A stretch of 8,027 bases of DNA, taken from contig JASLEQ010000634.1 in NCBI GenBank assembly GCA_030151135.1, positions 1-8,027 of the forward strand, read 5' to 3'. Both the position numbers and the translations under genes were made by a program. The notes under the pieces were generated by a model that made no database searches, was not told the origin of the DNA, and saw only the letters and a list, made by a program, of their open reading frames with translations. The DNA is from Candidatus Sulfotelmatobacter sp. (GTDB lineage: Bacteria > Acidobacteriota > Terriglobia > Terriglobales > SbA1). Below, piece by piece: positions 5,725 to 8,027 of this stretch (position 1 is its first letter; every line of letters begins with the position of its first letter).

Positions 5725-5945
5725 GTACTTCCTCCAAAGTGGCGCTTGCTAAGGACCCGATACGAATTGTATGCAGGATGCGCCGCATTTGCGTTTTGGT
5801 CAATACCACTGTCAGGCCGGAAACTAGCTCGTTAGGGGGAGAGAAAACATAACATCGGCCAGGAAGTTGGAAGCTGCAAGCTTTGCATCGCCATCGGAGC
5901 GGCGTTCTTGTCGCCGTTCGGTGTACCCTGATATCGGGAGCAGGA
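5725..5945. other. Divergent intergenic region between the PilZ gene and trpG
   Basis: These 221 bp must carry the start signals for both genes. On the minus strand a TACAAT -10-like hexamer is visible near 5765-5770, but no -35 box sits at the right distance. On the + side there is a weak 5-bp hairpin (CGGCG 5900-5904, CGCCG 5912-5916) and no convincing promoter. No Trp-rich leader peptide or attenuator is seen ahead of trpG. Confidence 0.4.
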
Positions 5946-6521
5946 ATGATTTTCGTTCTCGACAACTACGACTCGTTTACTTATAACCTCGTCCAGTATC
6001 TAGGAGAGCTGGGCGCGGAAGTCGAAGTGCGACGAAATGATCAAGTCTCAGTAAAAGAAGTCGAGGCCATGCGGCCGGAAAAAATCGTGGTATCCCCCGG
6101 CCCGTGCACCCCACACGAAGCTGGCATCAGCATCGATCTGATCCGGCATTTCGCGGGCAAGGTTCCCGTCCTTGGGGTGTGCCTCGGGCATCAGGCAATT
6201 GGAGAAGCCTTCGGCGGCAAAGTGATTCGAGCCCCGCACCTGATGCATGGCAAGACAAGTCCCGTGATGCACGACAACAAGACAGTGTTCCAGGGCCTGC
6301 CCATGCCGATGACCGCGACGCGGTATCACTCGCTCATCGTGGAAGAGAAAAATCTGCCGTCGGATCTCGAAGTGAGCGCCTGGACCACGGAAAAGGACGG
6401 CAGCCGCACCATCATGGGACTGCGGCATAGAAAGTTCGCTATCGAAGGTGTACAGTTTCATCCCGAAAGCGTCTTGACCGACGCGGGGAAAACGCTGGTA
6501 GCAAATTTCCTGGGGCAGTAA
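5946..6521 (+). CDS. trpG: Anthranilate synthase component II (glutamine amidotransferase), possibly shared with folate synthesis
   Basis: TrpG hydrolyses glutamine and channels ammonia to TrpE for anthranilate synthesis. In organisms with one copy it may also serve PabB. The ATG at 5946 begins the typical [14 protein letters not shown] and has GGGAG (5936-5940) five bases upstream; the open frame back to 5883 is not conserved-looking and has no ribosome site. The product has 191 residues, standard for a class I amidotransferase. Motifs in order: VVSPGPCTP (48-56, oxyanion region), GVCLGHQ with catalytic Cys79, the LMHGKTS segment (99-105), RYHSL (126-130), and QFHPES with catalytic His172 and Glu174. 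All catalytic residues are present. It is convergent with trpE, only 40 bp away, which supports the TrpG assignment over a pure PabA. Confidence 0.93.
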   Translation: MIFVLDNYDSFTYNLVQYLGELGAEVEVRRNDQVSVKEVEAMRPEKIVVSPGPCTPHEAGISIDLIRHFAGKVPVLGVCLGHQAIGEAFGGKVIRAPHLMHGKTSPVMHDNKTVFQGLPMPMTATRYHSLIVEEKNLPSDLEVSAWTTEKDGSRTIMGLRHRKFAIEGVQFHPESVLTDAGKTLVANFLGQ

Positions 6522-6561
6522 TTAATCCTTGATGGCCAGCTGCAGAGGGGTGGGATGCTTG
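6522..6561. other. 40-bp convergent gap between trpG and trpE
   Basis: The two stop codons are separated by only 40 bases. No GC-rich stem followed by a T-run is visible on either strand, so the two transcripts probably run into each other's 3' ends. Confidence 0.6.
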
Positions 6562-8027
6562 CTACTCACTACCTCTTCGAGCCATTTCCACCGCGCGCAA
6601 TAGCGCTCCAGCTTTGTTCATTGACTCCTGAAATTCCGTGGCAGGATCTGAATCGGCGACAATGCCCGCGCCCGCTTGCAGGTATGCCTTCTTCCCTTTC
6701 ATCAGCATGGTGCGGATTCCGATGCAGGAATCGAGATTGCCGGCAAAGTCGGCATATAAAACTGAGCCTCCATACACTCCACGCCGCGTGGGCTCGATCT
6801 CTTCGATGATCTGCATTGCCCGGACTTTCGGCGCGCCGCTAAGCGTTCCCGCGGGAAAGCACGCCTGAAATGCGTCGAGCCCGTCGAGGTCTTTTCTCAA
6901 AGTGCCTTCCAGCGCCGATACCAGGTGCATCACGTGCGAATAACGCTCGACGTACATGAGGTCTTTCACCTTGACCGAACCGTATTCGCTGACGCGGCCC
7001 AGATCGTTCCGTCCGAGGTCGACCAGCATCACATGCTCGGCGCGTTCCTTCTCGTCGCTCCGCATGGCTTGTTCCAGGCGGCAGTCTTCGGCTTCGTCTT
7101 TGCCGCGAGGATGCGTCCCGGCAATCGGACGGTATTCGAGTTTTTGCCCCGTCACCCGCACCAACATCTCGGGAGACGAACCGAGAATGTGAGTGTCCCC
7201 ATTCTTGAGGAAATAGAGATATGGCGAGGGATTCACCTGGCGCAGTGCTCGATAGAGATCGAAAGGTGCAACCTCGGGAACAAAATCAAGCCTCTGGGAT
7301 AACACGACCTGAAAAATGTCTCCGGCCGCGATGTATTCTTTGCAGCGCTGTACGCTGCGCAGGTAATCGGCGCGCTTGGTGCTGGCATTTATTTTGAGCT
7401 TGCCTAACTTTCGCTTGCCGGAATTTTTCCACATGGAAGGGCTCAATCCGCTGGCAAGTTTTTTCTCCAGCGCCTTGATGTCACGCAGCGCGCGATCATA
7501 GGCGCGTCGGGGACTCTCGCGGCGCACGTCTGCTGCAGCCATGATGTGAATCTGATGACGCAGGTGATCGAATGCCAGCAGGCGGTCGAAGAACATCAAC
7601 TCAGCATCCGGCAATGATAAGTCGTCGTCAGCATGCTCCCCGATGTTCTCCAGCAGGCGTACGACGTCGTAAGCGAAATATCCCACCGCTCCCGCGGTAA
7701 AAGGAGGCAGTCCCGCGACCGTCGCAGGATGGTGCTCGCGCAGCAACCGCTTCACCACCTGGAACACGTTCTCGGCGACGCCTTCCCGCTTTCGCCCGCG
7801 CTCGATCTCCACCTTGCCGTTTCGGGCCCTCACGCGCATATACGGAGCTGCGCCCAGGAACGTGTAGCGGCCGATCTGCTCCCCGCGCTCCACGGATTCG
7901 AGCAGGAACGCGTGCGACTCCTTCTGGGCGATTGCCAGGAACGCGCTGACAGGCGTAAGCAGGTCGGCACTCACCGACTTGACGACCGGCACGAGCGTCG
8001 CCTCGCGCGCCAGCCGGGAAAACTCCT
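6562..8027 (-). CDS. trpE: Anthranilate synthase component I, 5' end outside window
   Basis: TrpE converts chorismate and ammonia (delivered by TrpG) to anthranilate, the first committed step of tryptophan synthesis. The frame stays open through 8027 and encodes a conserved-looking FSRLAREATLVPV before the GTG at 7992, so the true start lies just beyond the window. Numbered from that GTG, LLES (30-33) is the tryptophan feedback-binding motif of the N-terminal domain, followed by IGRYTFLG. The C-terminal chorismate-binding domain shows GDIFQVVLSQR, NPSPYLYFL, GSSPEMLVR, RPIAGTHPRG, VDLGRNDLGRV, FPAGTLSGAPKVRAM and AGAGIVADSDP. PIAGT with Ala, not the PIKGT of aminodeoxychorismate synthase (PabB), argues for TrpE. 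The feedback and catalytic motifs look intact, so the enzyme should be active and tryptophan-inhibited. Confidence 0.96.
   Translation of the reverse strand, partial: EFSRLAREATLVPVVKSVSADLLTPVSAFLAIAQKESHAFLLESVERGEQIGRYTFLGAAPYMRVRARNGKVEIERGRKREGVAENVFQVVKRLLREHHPATVAGLPPFTAGAVGYFAYDVVRLLENIGEHADDDLSLPDAELMFFDRLLAFDHLRHQIHIMAAADVRRESPRRAYDRALRDIKALEKKLASGLSPSMWKNSGKRKLGKLKINASTKRADYLRSVQRCKEYIAAGDIFQVVLSQRLDFVPEVAPFDLYRALRQVNPSPYLYFLKNGDTHILGSSPEMLVRVTGQKLEYRPIAGTHPRGKDEAEDCRLEQAMRSDEKERAEHVMLVDLGRNDLGRVSEYGSVKVKDLMYVERYSHVMHLVSALEGTLRKDLDGLDAFQACFPAGTLSGAPKVRAMQIIEEIEPTRRGVYGGSVLYADFAGNLDSCIGIRTMLMKGKKAYLQAGAGIVADSDPATEFQESMNKAGALLRAVEMARRGSE

Noticed and set aside
5909..5935. TTGTCG plus GATATC as a trpG promoter
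   Set aside because: The implied start of transcription would fall at or after the Shine-Dalgarno sequence, so the mRNA would lack its ribosome site.
5883..5945. N-terminal extension of trpG by 21 residues
   Set aside because: TrpG proteins begin at [14 protein letters not shown], the ATG at 5946 has a well-spaced GGGAG, and the extension resembles no amidotransferase sequence.
6048..6461. 137-residue minus-strand ORF opposite trpG
   Set aside because: It lies wholly within the conserved trpG coding region and has no recognisable domain or ribosome site.
7990..7992. GTG at 7992 as the real start of trpE
   Set aside because: The frame continues upstream to the window edge with residues that fit the usual TrpE N-terminus (FSRLAREATLVPV), so the gene is cut by the window.

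Overview
The window is an ordinary-looking stretch of a bacterial chromosome of fairly high GC content, carrying mostly housekeeping and small cell-envelope genes. Several features suggest an Acidobacteriota (Terriglobia-like) genome: the EF-P loop sequence, a secreted AMIN plus FecR-like protein, and interspersed palindromic repeats with ends like TGTCATCCTGAGCG. That placement comes from remembered family resemblance, not from a search. No rRNA, tRNA, CRISPR array, phage gene or transposase was seen.

Layout, left to right. Positions 1-442 hold the 3' end of an ATP-type phosphoenolpyruvate carboxykinase gene on the + strand, followed by a doubtful 85-residue ORF (513-770) and a well-supported 87-residue membrane protein (990-1253, +). 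A bidirectional hairpin terminator (1288-1321) separates the latter from a minus-strand block read efp (2535-3095), then acylphosphatase (2004-2303), then apt (1337-1897). A 215-bp stretch with inverted terminal repeats lies between efp and the acylphosphatase gene. A YtxH-family membrane protein (3340-3654, +) is divergent from efp and ends in a large nested hairpin.

Next come two minus-strand genes, read PilZ-domain protein (5389-5724) then a secreted AMIN/FecR-like protein (3785-5179). At the right, trpG (5946-6521, +) and trpE (6562 to the window edge, -) encode the two subunits of anthranilate synthase. They face each other tail to tail with 40 bp between them, instead of forming the usual co-directional trpEG operon.

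Functionally the window mixes central metabolism (PEP carboxykinase), nucleotide salvage (Apt), translation of proline stretches (EF-P), the first step of tryptophan synthesis (TrpE/TrpG), and envelope or c-di-GMP-linked functions (YtxH, PilZ, AMIN). I found no clear new multi-gene system. The points most worth a second look are the EF-P with Asn at the position normally carrying the modified Lys or Arg, the MITE-like repeat unit, the convergent trpG/trpE arrangement, and the AMIN/FecR-like secreted protein beside a PilZ gene.
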